From Chthoniobacterales bacterium (lineage in GTDB: Bacteria; Verrucomicrobiota; Verrucomicrobiia; Chthoniobacterales; JACTMZ01), in NCBI GenBank assembly GCA_014879535.1, contig JACSRX010000009.1:1-53383 (forward strand): DNA of 53,383 nucleotides. The letters are read 5' to 3'. The translations under genes were made by a program, and so were the position numbers. This document shows positions 35,423 to 44,379 of the stretch, piece after piece; the stretch's first letter is position 1; each line of letters begins with the position of its first letter. A model generated the notes under the pieces. That model was not told the origin of the DNA. It did not search any database and worked only from the letters and a program-made list of their open reading frames with translations.

Positions 35423-36238
35423 ATGTCAGCGCCCTCCCCCCGGACGGATGAATTCCCGCAGGTTCCTGCCGAGCTGGCGGATTTCCGTCCTCGGGTGGCG
35501 CTGGTGCTCGGCTCCGGACTTGGCAGTTTCGCCGACGCCTGCGACAGGATTTTCGAGGTTCCGTATGCGGACGTTCCGGGGTTGCCGCAATCGAAGGTCC
35601 CGGGGCACGCAGGCAAATTCGTGGGGGCCACCTTGGGGGGCGTGCCGCTGCTCCTCGCCATGGGTCGGGTGCATTACTACGAGGGTCACACGGCCAGGCA
35701 GATTGCGGCGCATGTGCGGCTGATGGCCTCGCTTGGGCCGGATGCGCTTATCCTGACCAATGCCGCCGGCACATTGAATCCTGAGTTCAGTCCCGGCGAG
35801 TGGATGATGCTCAGCGACCACCTGAACCTCACGGCAGTTTCGCCGATGTTCGGGGGGCCCAATTTTTTCGACATGTCCGGAGTTTACGCCCCCGAACTGC
35901 GCGCCGTGTTCCGCGAGTTGGCGCGCCGGAGGGCCATGGACCTGCACGAAGGGGTCTATGCGTGCGTGCCCGGGCCGCAATACGAGACACCTGCCGAGGT
36001 GCGGATGCTGCGCACGTTGGGTGCCGATGCCGTGGGCATGTCCACGGTGTTCGAGGCCATCCAGGCGCGGGCCCTGGGTGTGAGGGTTGCGGCGTTCTCC
36101 TGCCTGACCAACTGGGCGGCGGGTGTGATCGATGCACCGCTCTCGCATGAGGAAGTGATGGAAACTGGAAAGCATGCCGCCTCGGTGCTCAGTTCGCTTC
36201 TCGAGGAGGCGCTCCGCCGCGGGCTCCCGGAAAGTTGA
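35423..36238 (+). CDS. Purine nucleoside phosphorylase
   Basis: 271 residues of the trimeric PNP family (inosine/guanosine type). 'PRVALVLGSGLGSFAD' carries the phosphate loop. 'LLLAMGRVHYYEGHTARQI', 'LILTNAAGTLNPEF' and 'MSTVFEAIQARALGVRVAAFS' (substrate pocket Glu and Met) follow. It cleaves purine nucleosides with phosphate for salvage. It starts 6 nt after fabF and is probably co-transcribed; the functional link is to the purine gene guaB3 two genes upstream. Confidence 0.93.
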   Translation: MSAPSPRTDEFPQVPAELADFRPRVALVLGSGLGSFADACDRIFEVPYADVPGLPQSKVPGHAGKFVGATLGGVPLLLAMGRVHYYEGHTARQIAAHVRLMASLGPDALILTNAAGTLNPEFSPGEWMMLSDHLNLTAVSPMFGGPNFFDMSGVYAPELRAVFRELARRRAMDLHEGVYACVPGPQYETPAEVRMLRTLGADAVGMSTVFEAIQARALGVRVAAFSCLTNWAAGVIDAPLSHEEVMETGKHAASVLSSLLEEALRRGLPES

Positions 36239-36298
36239 CGTTGCATCACGAGTCCGGCTTCCCCCTGTGCCGGGGCCTCTGGTAGGGTCGTTCCTTTC

Positions 36299-36895
36299 AT
36301 GGCTGAAGTTGCCGCAGAGCAGGAAGTGAATGACGCCGAGCTGGTCTCCCGAACCCAAGGGGGCGATCCGCGCGCTTTCGATGACCTTGTGCGCAAATAC
36401 AGCCCCCGTCTCTACGGGTTGGTTTACAACATGACCTCCAACCACGAGGACACCAACGACCTGTTGCAGGACATCTTCGCCAAGGCTTACCGGTCCATCA
36501 AAGGGTTCCGGGGCAGATCGAGCTTCTACACATGGCTTCACACGATCGCCACAAACATGACGATCAATTTCCTCAAGAAGCGGTCCCGCAGCTACAGCAT
36601 GAGCCTTGATGATCTGGACAACGGAATCCATCACGATCCGGATTTCATTGAGATGACCTCCGGGCCCGACGCAATACGAGAAGTGAATCTCAAAGAACTC
36701 CAGCAAAGATTGAACGAGGCCATGATGAAGCTGTCGAACGAACACAGAGCCGTTGTGACCATGTTTGACATTCAAGGTATGCCCCATGCGGAGATCGGAA
36801 AGATTCTCGGATGTTCCGAGGGGACGGTTCGGTCCCGGCTCTTTTACGCCCATCGCCAGCTGCAAAACCATCTGCAGGAATTTCTGGCCGCCTGA
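36299..36895 (+). CDS. ECF-type RNA polymerase sigma factor
   Basis: 198 residues with region 2 'FDDLVRKYSPRLYGLVYNMT', 'DLLQDIFAKAYRSIKGFRGRSSFYTWLHTIATN' (core only) and region 4 'MFDIQGMPHAEIGKILGCSEGTVRSRLFYAHRQL' (core only, HTH). Sigma-70 family, RpoE-like with no extra domains. The next gene (a 140-aa membrane protein) and the third (HtrA-like) look like an anti-sigma factor and an envelope sensor or effector. That gives an envelope-stress module, inferred from order and spacing. Confidence 0.94.
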   Translation: MAEVAAEQEVNDAELVSRTQGGDPRAFDDLVRKYSPRLYGLVYNMTSNHEDTNDLLQDIFAKAYRSIKGFRGRSSFYTWLHTIATNMTINFLKKRSRSYSMSLDDLDNGIHHDPDFIEMTSGPDAIREVNLKELQQRLNEAMMKLSNEHRAVVTMFDIQGMPHAEIGKILGCSEGTVRSRLFYAHRQLQNHLQEFLAA

Positions 36896-36898
36896 ACA

Positions 36899-37321
36899 AT
36901 GAACAACGAGATCCACAAACTTCTCCGGCTGAAACGCCACGAGCATCCGACGCCCGATTATTTCGAGCGCTTCCTCGACGAGTTCCGTGAGCGCCAGCGC
37001 GCCGAGCTTCTCCAGCAGCCGACGCTCACCCTTCTATGGGAGCGGATCGTCAATGCGTTTCCAAATTTCCATGTGCCGCGGCTGGCCTATGCGGGCGTGG
37101 GGGTGGCGGCCGTGATTTTGTCCACGGTGATTCTTGTAAGCCAGCAGGGTGGGGAGACCGGAAGGTCATCATTCGCCCTGAACGATCCGACACCCACGGT
37201 CAACGTGCTGCCGACCGGCGAGGGAAATATCCGCATGCCTGTTTCCTCGCGTTCCGACTTCCCGCCTCATTATGTTCTCGAGGCACGGCCGGTAAGCTAT
37301 GAATCACCCTACAGTTTTTAG
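36899..37321 (+). CDS. Single-helix membrane protein, putative anti-sigma factor
   Basis: 140 residues: a charged N-terminal cytoplasmic part (MNNEIHKLLRLKRHEHPTPDYFERFLDEF), one transmembrane helix (LAYAGVGVAAVILSTVILV, ~61-79), and a disordered periplasmic tail. The topology and its place 3 nt after the ECF sigma gene suggest an anti-sigma factor. No zinc-binding HxxxCxxC motif is seen, so it would be a non-ZAS type. It overlaps the next start by 23 nt. The call rests on context. Confidence 0.65.
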   Translation: MNNEIHKLLRLKRHEHPTPDYFERFLDEFRERQRAELLQQPTLTLLWERIVNAFPNFHVPRLAYAGVGVAAVILSTVILVSQQGGETGRSSFALNDPTPTVNVLPTGEGNIRMPVSSRSDFPPHYVLEARPVSYESPYSF

Positions 37322-38363
37322 CATTTGTGCCGCGCTGGTTGTCGCGGCGCAGGTTGGCTCCGCCGGGACCCCCCCGGCGGAGCCGCCGCAGTCTCCGGCC
37401 CTCGATGAGGCGTCCATGGCGGATGCCATAGAGACCACGGTCGGCAATATCTTCCGGCGCCATTCCCCGGCGGTTGTGCGTGTCGAGTCCGCCGACGAAC
37501 TGGGCAAAGTCGCCGGCACGGGGTTTTTCATCGATGCCGACGGTCTCATCTACACCCTGGCCTCGGTGGTCGGCGACGGGCTGGATCTCACCGTGACGCA
37601 TGAGGACCGAAAATTGCCGGCGCGGCTTCTCACCAAGGACGCGCGAAGCGGTGTCGCCCTCATCAAGGTTGACGGGGTTGTCTCGCCTCATTTCCTTCTC
37701 CAAGGCGACTGCAGCGCCCTCAAGGCCTCGTCGCCGCTCGTGGTCATTGGCTTTCCTTTCGACCACGAAGTGACCCCGAGTTTCGGTGTGGTGGGAGGGT
37801 TTGACAGGAAGTCGAAGGGACGATTTTTCGCCACGACCCACATCCGTGCGAACATCCCCGTGCAGCGCGGGCAGGGGGGCAGCCCGGTGTTGAATCTTTC
37901 CGGACAGGTGATCGGCGTTTTGGTCAGCGGGTTCGAGGAGGGTGCCGGTTGCTACGTGCTTCCGATCCGTGCCGCGGAGAAGGTGCGGGCGGATTTCGCC
38001 AAATTCGGGGGTGTCCGCCACGGATGGGCGGGCGTGACGGTGCAGCAGATTCCCCTCGAGGTGAAGGGTTCGCGCATGGCCATCGATCTCGTGGATCCCT
38101 CGGGGCCTGCGGCATCCGACTTCCGTTCGGGCGACGTCGTCCTTCAGGTCGGAGACATCGCCATCCACGAACCGGAGGATGCGCTTGATGCCTCGTTTTT
38201 CCTCACCGCGGGCGAACCGGTCTCCGTGCGCGTCGCCCGGGGCGATGAAGTCCTCACGTTTCCCCTCACTCCCGCCGTGCACCCGATGGAGCGCCAAGCC
38301 GATCTTCAGGCGCTTGGCGGCCCAAGCAGTCTCGCGACCCCCTCGCTGCCGCCGACCCCATGA
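37299..38363 (+). CDS. HtrA-like PDZ protein with all three catalytic residues replaced
   Basis: 354 residues with a signal peptide, a trypsin-like domain (~50-215) and one PDZ domain (~235-325, 'GWAGVTVQQIP' to 'VSVRVARGDEVLTF'). Aligned by eye to DegP: the His motif TNNHVV reads TLASVV (Ser89), the Asp motif RSDIAL reads RSGVAL (Gly118), and the nucleophile motif RGNSGG reads RGQGGS (Gly193; the nearby Ser195 is two places off). The fold-defining residues around them are kept, so this looks like a selected pseudo-protease. Following sigma and anti-sigma genes, it may bind misfolded envelope proteins as a sensor or chaperone. Confidence 0.82.
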   Translation: MNHPTVFSICAALVVAAQVGSAGTPPAEPPQSPALDEASMADAIETTVGNIFRRHSPAVVRVESADELGKVAGTGFFIDADGLIYTLASVVGDGLDLTVTHEDRKLPARLLTKDARSGVALIKVDGVVSPHFLLQGDCSALKASSPLVVIGFPFDHEVTPSFGVVGGFDRKSKGRFFATTHIRANIPVQRGQGGSPVLNLSGQVIGVLVSGFEEGAGCYVLPIRAAEKVRADFAKFGGVRHGWAGVTVQQIPLEVKGSRMAIDLVDPSGPAASDFRSGDVVLQVGDIAIHEPEDALDASFFLTAGEPVSVRVARGDEVLTFPLTPAVHPMERQADLQALGGPSSLATPSLPPTP

Positions 38364-38381
38364 GGGGGGCGGTTGCGGCTG

Positions 38382-39338
38382 CTATTCGCTGAACACGCCG
38401 ATGCGGCGGAATTTCTCGTAGCGGCCCTCGAGCAGCTTCGGAACGGCGACCTTGTCGAGGGCCGCAAGATTCTCGATGAGGGAAGTCTTCAGCATTTCCG
38501 CCGCCGCCTTGTGGTCATGGTGCGCGCCGCCCTTCGGTTCGGGGACGATGCCGTCCACCACACCGAGTTCCTTGAGGTCGCCGGCGGTGAGTTTGAGGGC
38601 TTCGGCCGCCTCGGGCGCGTGGCTGCGGTGCTTCCATAGAATGGCCGCGCAGCCTTCGGGACTGATCACGGAGTAGTAGGCGTTTTCCATGACAAGCACG
38701 CGGTCGGCGACACCGATGCCCAAGGCTCCTCCCGAGCCGCCTTCCCCGATGATCACGGAGATGATGGGAATCTTGAGGAGCATCATCTCGCGGAGATTCA
38801 CGGCGATGGACTCGGCGATGTGCCGCTCCTCGGCCCCGATGCCGGGGAAGGCCCCGGGGGTGTCCACGAGGGCGATCACCGGGAGCTTGAACTTCTCTGC
38901 CATGCGCATGACGCGCAGCGCCTTGCGGTAGCCTTCCGGATGCGCGCTGCCGAAGTTGCGGAGGAGGTTTTCCTTCGTGTCGCGGCCCTTCTGGTTGGTC
39001 ACGACGGCGACCGGGCGGCCATCGAGATTGGCGAGGCCGCACGGCATCGAGGCGTCGTCACCAAACAGGCGGTCCCCGTGCAGTTCGGTGAAATCCGTGA
39101 AACACAGGCCGAGGTAGTCCAAGGCGAATGGCCGGGCCGTGTGGCGGGCGATCTGCACCCGCTGCCAGGCGGTCAGGTTGTCGTAAATCTCCTTTCGCAG
39201 CGCGCCGATCTTCTGCTCGATCTTTCGAACCTCGGGAGTGACGCCCAGATCCTGCCCGTCCGCCTTGACCCGCAGGCTTTCCAAGCGGTCCTCCAACTCG
39301 GCGATCGGCTTCTCAAAATCCAAGGGTTGGACCTTCAT
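38382..39338 (-). CDS. accA: Acetyl-CoA carboxylase carboxyltransferase subunit alpha
   Basis: 318 residues, the usual length. 'LDFEKPIAELEDRLESL' at the N-terminus, 'ELHGDRLFGDDASMPCGLA', 'RNFGSAHPEGYRKALRVMR', 'LPVIALVDTPGAFPGIGAEER' (core only) and 'SPEGCAAILWK' are hallmark stretches. It works with AccD in malonyl-CoA synthesis; accD is not in the window. The ATG at 39338 is separated by a single base from the stop of the LysM gene upstream, so translation is coupled. Confidence 0.96.
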   Translation of the reverse strand: MKVQPLDFEKPIAELEDRLESLRVKADGQDLGVTPEVRKIEQKIGALRKEIYDNLTAWQRVQIARHTARPFALDYLGLCFTDFTELHGDRLFGDDASMPCGLANLDGRPVAVVTNQKGRDTKENLLRNFGSAHPEGYRKALRVMRMAEKFKLPVIALVDTPGAFPGIGAEERHIAESIAVNLREMMLLKIPIISVIIGEGGSGGALGIGVADRVLVMENAYYSVISPEGCAAILWKHRSHAPEAAEALKLTAGDLKELGVVDGIVPEPKGGAHHDHKAAAEMLKTSLIENLAALDKVAVPKLLEGRYEKFRRIGVFSE

Positions 39339-39339
39339 G

Positions 39340-40188
39340 TCACCTGATTGTGACCGGAACCCCGCGCGTGAGGAGCACAAAAATGTCAGCCATGTCACGG
39401 TCCTTGACAACGATGCCCGGGGGAAGTTGGTTCTCCGGGGTGTCGTCCGCGGCGCTGCTGATGGTGAAGCCCGGGGAGGAAAGGATGAGGACTCGGCGTC
39501 CTTCCTTGTATCCCTTCTGGCCGTAAGTCACGCGCTTGCCATCGCCCTCGACCACGGCGTCCGAGACCTTGGCTTGGATTTCGTGCCCGGCGCCCGCGGG
39601 GGGCACATTCACCGAGAGGAGAGGATATTCGCGGAGAAACCTGCCCCCATTGTCGAGCCGCAGGGTCTTGGCGGAGCGGTCTATGGCGGCGGTGATCTCC
39701 ACCTTCGGCACGACAAGCTGCTGCCCGATCTGAAGCATGGTTCCCTCGAGGTTGTTCGCCCGCGCAATGAGGTCGATGGTCACGCCCTGCTTGCGGGCGA
39801 TCTTGTAGAGGGAGTCGCCCTTGGCCACCGTATGGACTTCCCGGTTCTCCCGGGAGGCCGGGTCGAAAAGTGCGGCCATGTTGGAAGGTCCGAGAACCGC
39901 GCGGGCCTCGGCGGCGCGGGGGGAGTCGGGGTAAGCCCCGAGAAATTCCGCCCAGCGCGCCTGCAGGGTCGCCGGGGATGCATCCTGCAATTGTTGCACC
40001 AAGGCGGTGTAGGCCGCCTCGTCCGGCGACACGGCCGCAGCCTCGCTTTCCGCAACCTTTGCCAGTTGCTTCTGCTCGGCGCGCAACGCGACTCTCGGCT
40101 GCACGTAAAGCGCATAAAAGAACCAAGCGGAGCCGCCCACCACGAGGAGGGCGACCAGCGCGACAATGGCAATGTGAATCCGGCTCAT
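39340..40188 (-). CDS. LysM protein with a decayed L,D-transpeptidase (YkuD-like) domain
   Basis: 282 residues: an N-terminal helix (IAIVALVALLVVGGSAWFFY), a helical linker, a LysM domain at ~117-161 ('VHTVAKGDSLYKIARKQGVT'), then a YkuD-like region starting 'AAIDRSAKTLRLDNGGRFLREYPL' (core only). At the active-site position, where active enzymes read SHGCIRM, this protein has LPPGIVV (256-262), followed by the well-kept 'KDRDMADIFVLLTRGVPVTI'. Catalytic His and Cys are therefore missing. It probably binds peptidoglycan without cross-linking it. It is co-translated with accA. Confidence 0.78.
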   Translation of the reverse strand: MSRIHIAIVALVALLVVGGSAWFFYALYVQPRVALRAEQKQLAKVAESEAAAVSPDEAAYTALVQQLQDASPATLQARWAEFLGAYPDSPRAAEARAVLGPSNMAALFDPASRENREVHTVAKGDSLYKIARKQGVTIDLIARANNLEGTMLQIGQQLVVPKVEITAAIDRSAKTLRLDNGGRFLREYPLLSVNVPPAGAGHEIQAKVSDAVVEGDGKRVTYGQKGYKEGRRVLILSSPGFTISSAADDTPENQLPPGIVVKDRDMADIFVLLTRGVPVTIR

Positions 40189-40231
40189 GATCTGGTGATT
40201 GCTTCCGGGTCAATAATGGCCCGACCGGCGC

Positions 40232-40753
40232 TCAGATCAAACCGCGTTTCTTCCACTCCCCGAGATTGCCGTCGGCGGAGCGTTTGGCGGTATCGACAGC
40301 CAGTTTGAGAAGGGAAACCTCCCAGGCGTCGTCAACACTCTCGATGACGGCGCGGCGGGAGCCTTCGGCGGTCCTTGCCTCGTCTGAGGCCTGGGCGATG
40401 ATCTTCTCGAGGTTTCCGCTGACGACTTCCTCGCGCAAGTCGCTTTTGGTGAACTGGAAGCCGTATCGCAGGAACTGGAGGTCGCCGCCGTTCTCCTCGA
40501 GCCAATCGGCGAACTCACGGGCCTTTTCCCCGAAGCCGTCGAGCAGGATCTTTGAAAAATGGTGGGGGGCGACGATGCGCGGGCGCTCGGCCTGAAGCGT
40601 CCCGCGCCGCAGCCGGACGCGGTTGACCTCGTCCATGAGCTCGCTGATCAGCACGAAGTCGAACACCGTGGAACCGAAGGTCTCGATCAGCCCCGTCGGC
40701 TCCACGTGCGTGCGCGTGTTTTCCAGCGCGTAATAAAAACTCTCCCGGTCCAT
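40232..40753 (-). CDS. Protein of unknown function
   Basis: 173 residues, starting MDRESFYYALENTR, soluble and helical, with 'GSTVFDFVLISELMDEVNRVRLRRG' (core) and 'NGGDLQFLRYGFQFTKSDLREEVVSG' (core). No domain family recognised and no signal peptide. It follows the same strand as the LysM-accA pair 43 nt away, and is divergent from ispH. The codon use fits its neighbours. The ATG at 40753 is chosen because the frame upstream has no ribosome site. Confidence 0.6.
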   Translation of the reverse strand: MDRESFYYALENTRTHVEPTGLIETFGSTVFDFVLISELMDEVNRVRLRRGTLQAERPRIVAPHHFSKILLDGFGEKAREFADWLEENGGDLQFLRYGFQFTKSDLREEVVSGNLEKIIAQASDEARTAEGSRRAVIESVDDAWEVSLLKLAVDTAKRSADGNLGEWKKRGLI

Positions 40754-40848
40754 GGCGAACCGGAAACGATAGCCCCGCTTCGGGCGGATGCAAGGGCGGG
40801 GACAGGTTCCCATTGGACGCGGTGGTGTCTGCCGCTACATTGGCGCTC

Positions 40849-42074
40849 ATGGCATCAACCGCCGCTCCAGCCACCTCCAAACGAGTCAATCTCCGCACGC
40901 CCGAGGTGATGGAGGCGGTGCAGGCGGCCGTGGAGTCGCATTACCACAGTCCGATGGTCGAAAAGCTGAGGGGTGCGGGCGGAGTGATGAAGTTCGGCGA
41001 TGTGACGGTGCGTTTGGCCAAGCAATTCGGATTCTGCTACGGCGTCGAGAGGGCCATCGACCTCGCCTACGCCGCACGGAAGGTGTTCGCCGACCGCGAT
41101 CTCTACCTCGTGGGCGAGATCATCCACAACCCGGAGGTGAATGCGCAACTTGCCGCCATGGGCATCCGGAATCTCACAGGCAAAGGAGCGGCCCTGGAGG
41201 TCGACCGGCTGGGGCCTGACGATGTGGTGATCATTCCCGCCTTCGGGGCGGAGGTTTCCGTGCAGGAGCGCATCAGGGAACGCGGATGCCAGATCGTCGA
41301 TACCACCTGCGGCGACGTGATGAGCGTGTGGAAGCGTGTCCGCCAATATGCCAATGACGGTGTCACCTCGATCATCCACGGTAAGGCCGACCACGAGGAG
41401 ACGCGCGCGACCAGCTCCCGCGCCCGTCCTGCAAGCGGGGGCTCGGGCCATTTCCTCGTGGTTTACGACTTGGCCGAGACGGACGTCGTCTGCGGTTACA
41501 TCCGCGCCGGCGGCGACAAGGAGACCTTTCTCGAAAGGTTCCGCAGCAGCTGTTCGCCGGGTTTCGACCCGGAACTCCATCTGCAGAAAATCGGCGTGGC
41601 CAACCAGACCACCATGTTGCGATCCGAGACCGAAGAGGTGCAGAGCCGCCTGCGTGACGCGGTGACCGCACGCGACGGGTCCGATGAGAACTTCCGCGTG
41701 TTCGACACGATCTGCGGCGCGACCCAGGAACGCCAGGACGCGCTGATCGACCTGCTGAAGAGCCCGCCCGATCTCATGCTGGTGGTCGGAGGTTACAACA
41801 GCTCGAACACGACGCACCTCGCCGACATGGGCAAGGAGAAGGCGCCGACGTATTTCGTCCTCAATGCCTCCTGTCTGGAATCCCCGCAGGCGATCCGCCA
41901 CTTCGACACGCACCGGCGCGAAGAGGTTGTTGCGGCGGATTGGCTGCCCCCGGGGCCGGTCACCGTGGGAATCACGGCCGGAGCGTCGTGCCCGAGCAAC
42001 CTGATCGAGGATGTCCTGCGCCGGTTGCTCGAACTGCGGGGCATCCCGCTGGACACCGGCGGCGCGGCGGCCGG

Positions 42075-42084
<10 letters not shown>
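40849..42084 (+). CDS. ispH: 4-hydroxy-3-methylbut-2-enyl diphosphate reductase, long type
   Basis: 411 residues, about 95 longer than E. coli IspH, and like the plant/cyanobacterial form with an N-terminal extension. Fe-S cluster cysteines are in 'FGFCYGVERAID', 'VDTTCGDVMSVW' and 'ITAGASCPSNLIE'. Catalytic-pocket residues 'GEIIHNPEV', 'IIHGKADHEET' and 'GGYNSSNTTHL' are present. It makes IPP and DMAPP in the MEP pathway, feeding isoprenoids including the menaquinone tail. The ATG at 40849 is preferred over a TTG at 40813. The end overlaps manA by 10 nt, convergent. Confidence 0.93.
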
Positions 42085-43009
<925 letters not shown>

Positions 43010-43013
<4 letters not shown>

Positions 43014-43702
43014 GAACGGGGATCGTCGCCGGATTTCTCCGCAGTGTAGATGGAGACAATCCCGGCGGCCAGCGGGATGGCTCGCGGCGCACGGAAGCCG
43101 CTGTCACCGATCAGGCGGCACATGCTCGCGCCGGACGGGAACGCCTCGATCGACTCGCCGAGGTATTCGTAGCCGGAGCGGTTGCCGGTGATCAGTCCGG
43201 CGGCCAGCGGAAGCACGCGGTGCAGGTAGAACCTGTAGATCGCCGCGAAGGGCTGTCGAGGCATCGAGAAGTCGAGCACCAGCAGATGGCCGCCCTCGCG
43301 GAGCACGCGGCACATTTCGCGCAGGGCGCGCGGCCACGACTCCATGTTGCGCAGGCCGAAGGCGACGGTGACGGCGTCGAACGACCTGTCGGCGAACGGC
43401 AAGCGGGTGCCGTCCGCCACCACCAAGGATCGCAATCCTTTGCGCGCGGCCATTTTCAACATCGGCAGGCAGAAGTCCGCGCCGACGATGCGCGCCTGCG
43501 GGAGCGCCCTTTGCATTGCCAGGACGAGGTCGCCGCTCCCGGTGGCCAGATCGAGGATGTCCCGGGGTTGCCACGCGGCCACCATGCGCGCCGCCCGGGC
43601 GCGCCACAGGAAATCGAGGCCGCCGCAGAGGACATGGTTGGCCACGTCGTAGCGGCCGGCGATGCTGCTGAAAATTCCGCGGACCTTGGCGGGGTTTTGC
43701 AT
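43010..43702 (-). CDS. menG: Demethylmenaquinone methyltransferase (MenG/UbiE)
   Basis: 230 residues. UbiE-type motifs: 'VRGIFSSIAGRYDVANHVL', SAM motif 'ILDLATGSGDLVLAM', 'VTVAFGLRNMESWPRALREM', 'LLVLDFSMPRQPF', 'SIEAFPSGASMCRLIGDSGF'. It performs the last methylation of menaquinone (MenC and MenA are encoded at 49370-51210). The ATG at 43702 (MQNPAKVRG) is the only sensible start, as the frame upstream runs through tRNA-Leu. There is no Shine-Dalgarno; the leader from the tRNA end is just 8 nt. Confidence 0.93.
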
Positions 43703-43710
43703 GGGAAAAA

Positions 43711-43792
43711 TGCTCACGAGAGGACTCGAACCTCCACGGGTCACCCCATGCGCTTCTGAGACGCACGCGTCTGCCAGTTCCGCCACGTGAGC
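43711..43792 (-). tRNA. tRNA-Leu(CAG)
   Basis: A class II tRNA of 82 nt. Acceptor stem GCTCACG/CGTGAGC with discriminator A at 43711, D-arm GCGGAACTGGCAGACGC (the leucine identity pattern), anticodon loop CTCAGAA with anticodon CAG, a long variable arm, and T-arm GGTTCGAGTCC. CCA is not encoded; TTTTT follows directly. The ATG of menG comes 8 nt after its 3' end. Confidence 0.93.
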
Positions 43793-43962
43793 GGCAGTAG
43801 GTCGCTCAAAATGCACGTGCGGGGACGACTTGTCCACCGGGAAAACCGGCCGGGTGCCGGCGGGGAGACAACTTGGGTTGCGCGTTCCCGTTCTTTGAAC
43901 TTATCTAAGCCATCGCACTGCAGCACTACATCAATGCCGCCCAGGGGTATCTCGAACTGGGC

Positions 43963-44379
43963 ATGACGGACGAGGCGCTGGCCGAACTGGGCCGGATCCC
44001 GGAGGCCGACCGCCAGCACGACGATGTGGCGCAGTTGCATGTTTACATCCTGATGAGGGCGCGGCGTTGGCAGGAGGCCCTCGAAGCCTGCGAGGCGCTC
44101 CGCGATCAGCGGCCCGACTTGAGCCTCGGCTACATCCATGGGGCGTTCTGCCTGCATGAACTCGGCCGCACCGAGGAGGCGATGAAGCTGCTCATGGAGG
44201 GGCCGACGTCCCTGCTGCGGGAGCCTGTGTATTTTTACAATCTCGGGTGCTATCACGCGGTGCTCGGCAATCCCGAGGAGGCGCAGAACTGCCTGCAGAT
44301 GAGCTTCAACATGGACGAGAAATTCCGAGAGATCGCGCGCTACGATCCCGATCTCGAGGGAGTGATGGGCAAATTCTGA
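43963..44379 (+). CDS. TPR-repeat protein, start codon unclear
   Basis: 138 residues from the first ATG (43963); the TPR pattern extends in-frame upstream to a stop at 43906. The codons before the ATG spell a good TPR helix (LQHYINAAQGYLELG), so the true start is probably a rare codon such as CTG at 43918 (153 aa) or ATC at 43912. No ATG, GTG or TTG exists in that stretch. TPR helices continue through 'RWQEALEACEALRDQRPD' and 'EPVYFYNLGCYHAVLGNPEEAQNCL' (core). It probably mediates protein contacts. It overlaps the hydrolase gene by one base (TGATG). Divergent from the tRNA. Confidence 0.72.
   Translation: MTDEALAELGRIPEADRQHDDVAQLHVYILMRARRWQEALEACEALRDQRPDLSLGYIHGAFCLHELGRTEEAMKLLMEGPTSLLREPVYFYNLGCYHAVLGNPEEAQNCLQMSFNMDEKFREIARYDPDLEGVMGKF

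Noticed and set aside
34052-36946. Long minus-strand frames opposite fabF, pnp and the sigma gene
   Set aside because: The plus-strand genes have full family motifs. The antisense translations are Arg/His/Gly-rich shadows typical of high GC.
43703-43837. An N-terminal extension of menG by 45 residues
   Set aside because: The extra codons run through tRNA-Leu(CAG) and have no UbiE similarity.
44247-44378. An N-terminal extension of the beta-lactamase-fold hydrolase
   Set aside because: It lies inside the TPR gene in another frame. The ATG at 44379 overlaps the TPR stop as expected for coupled genes.
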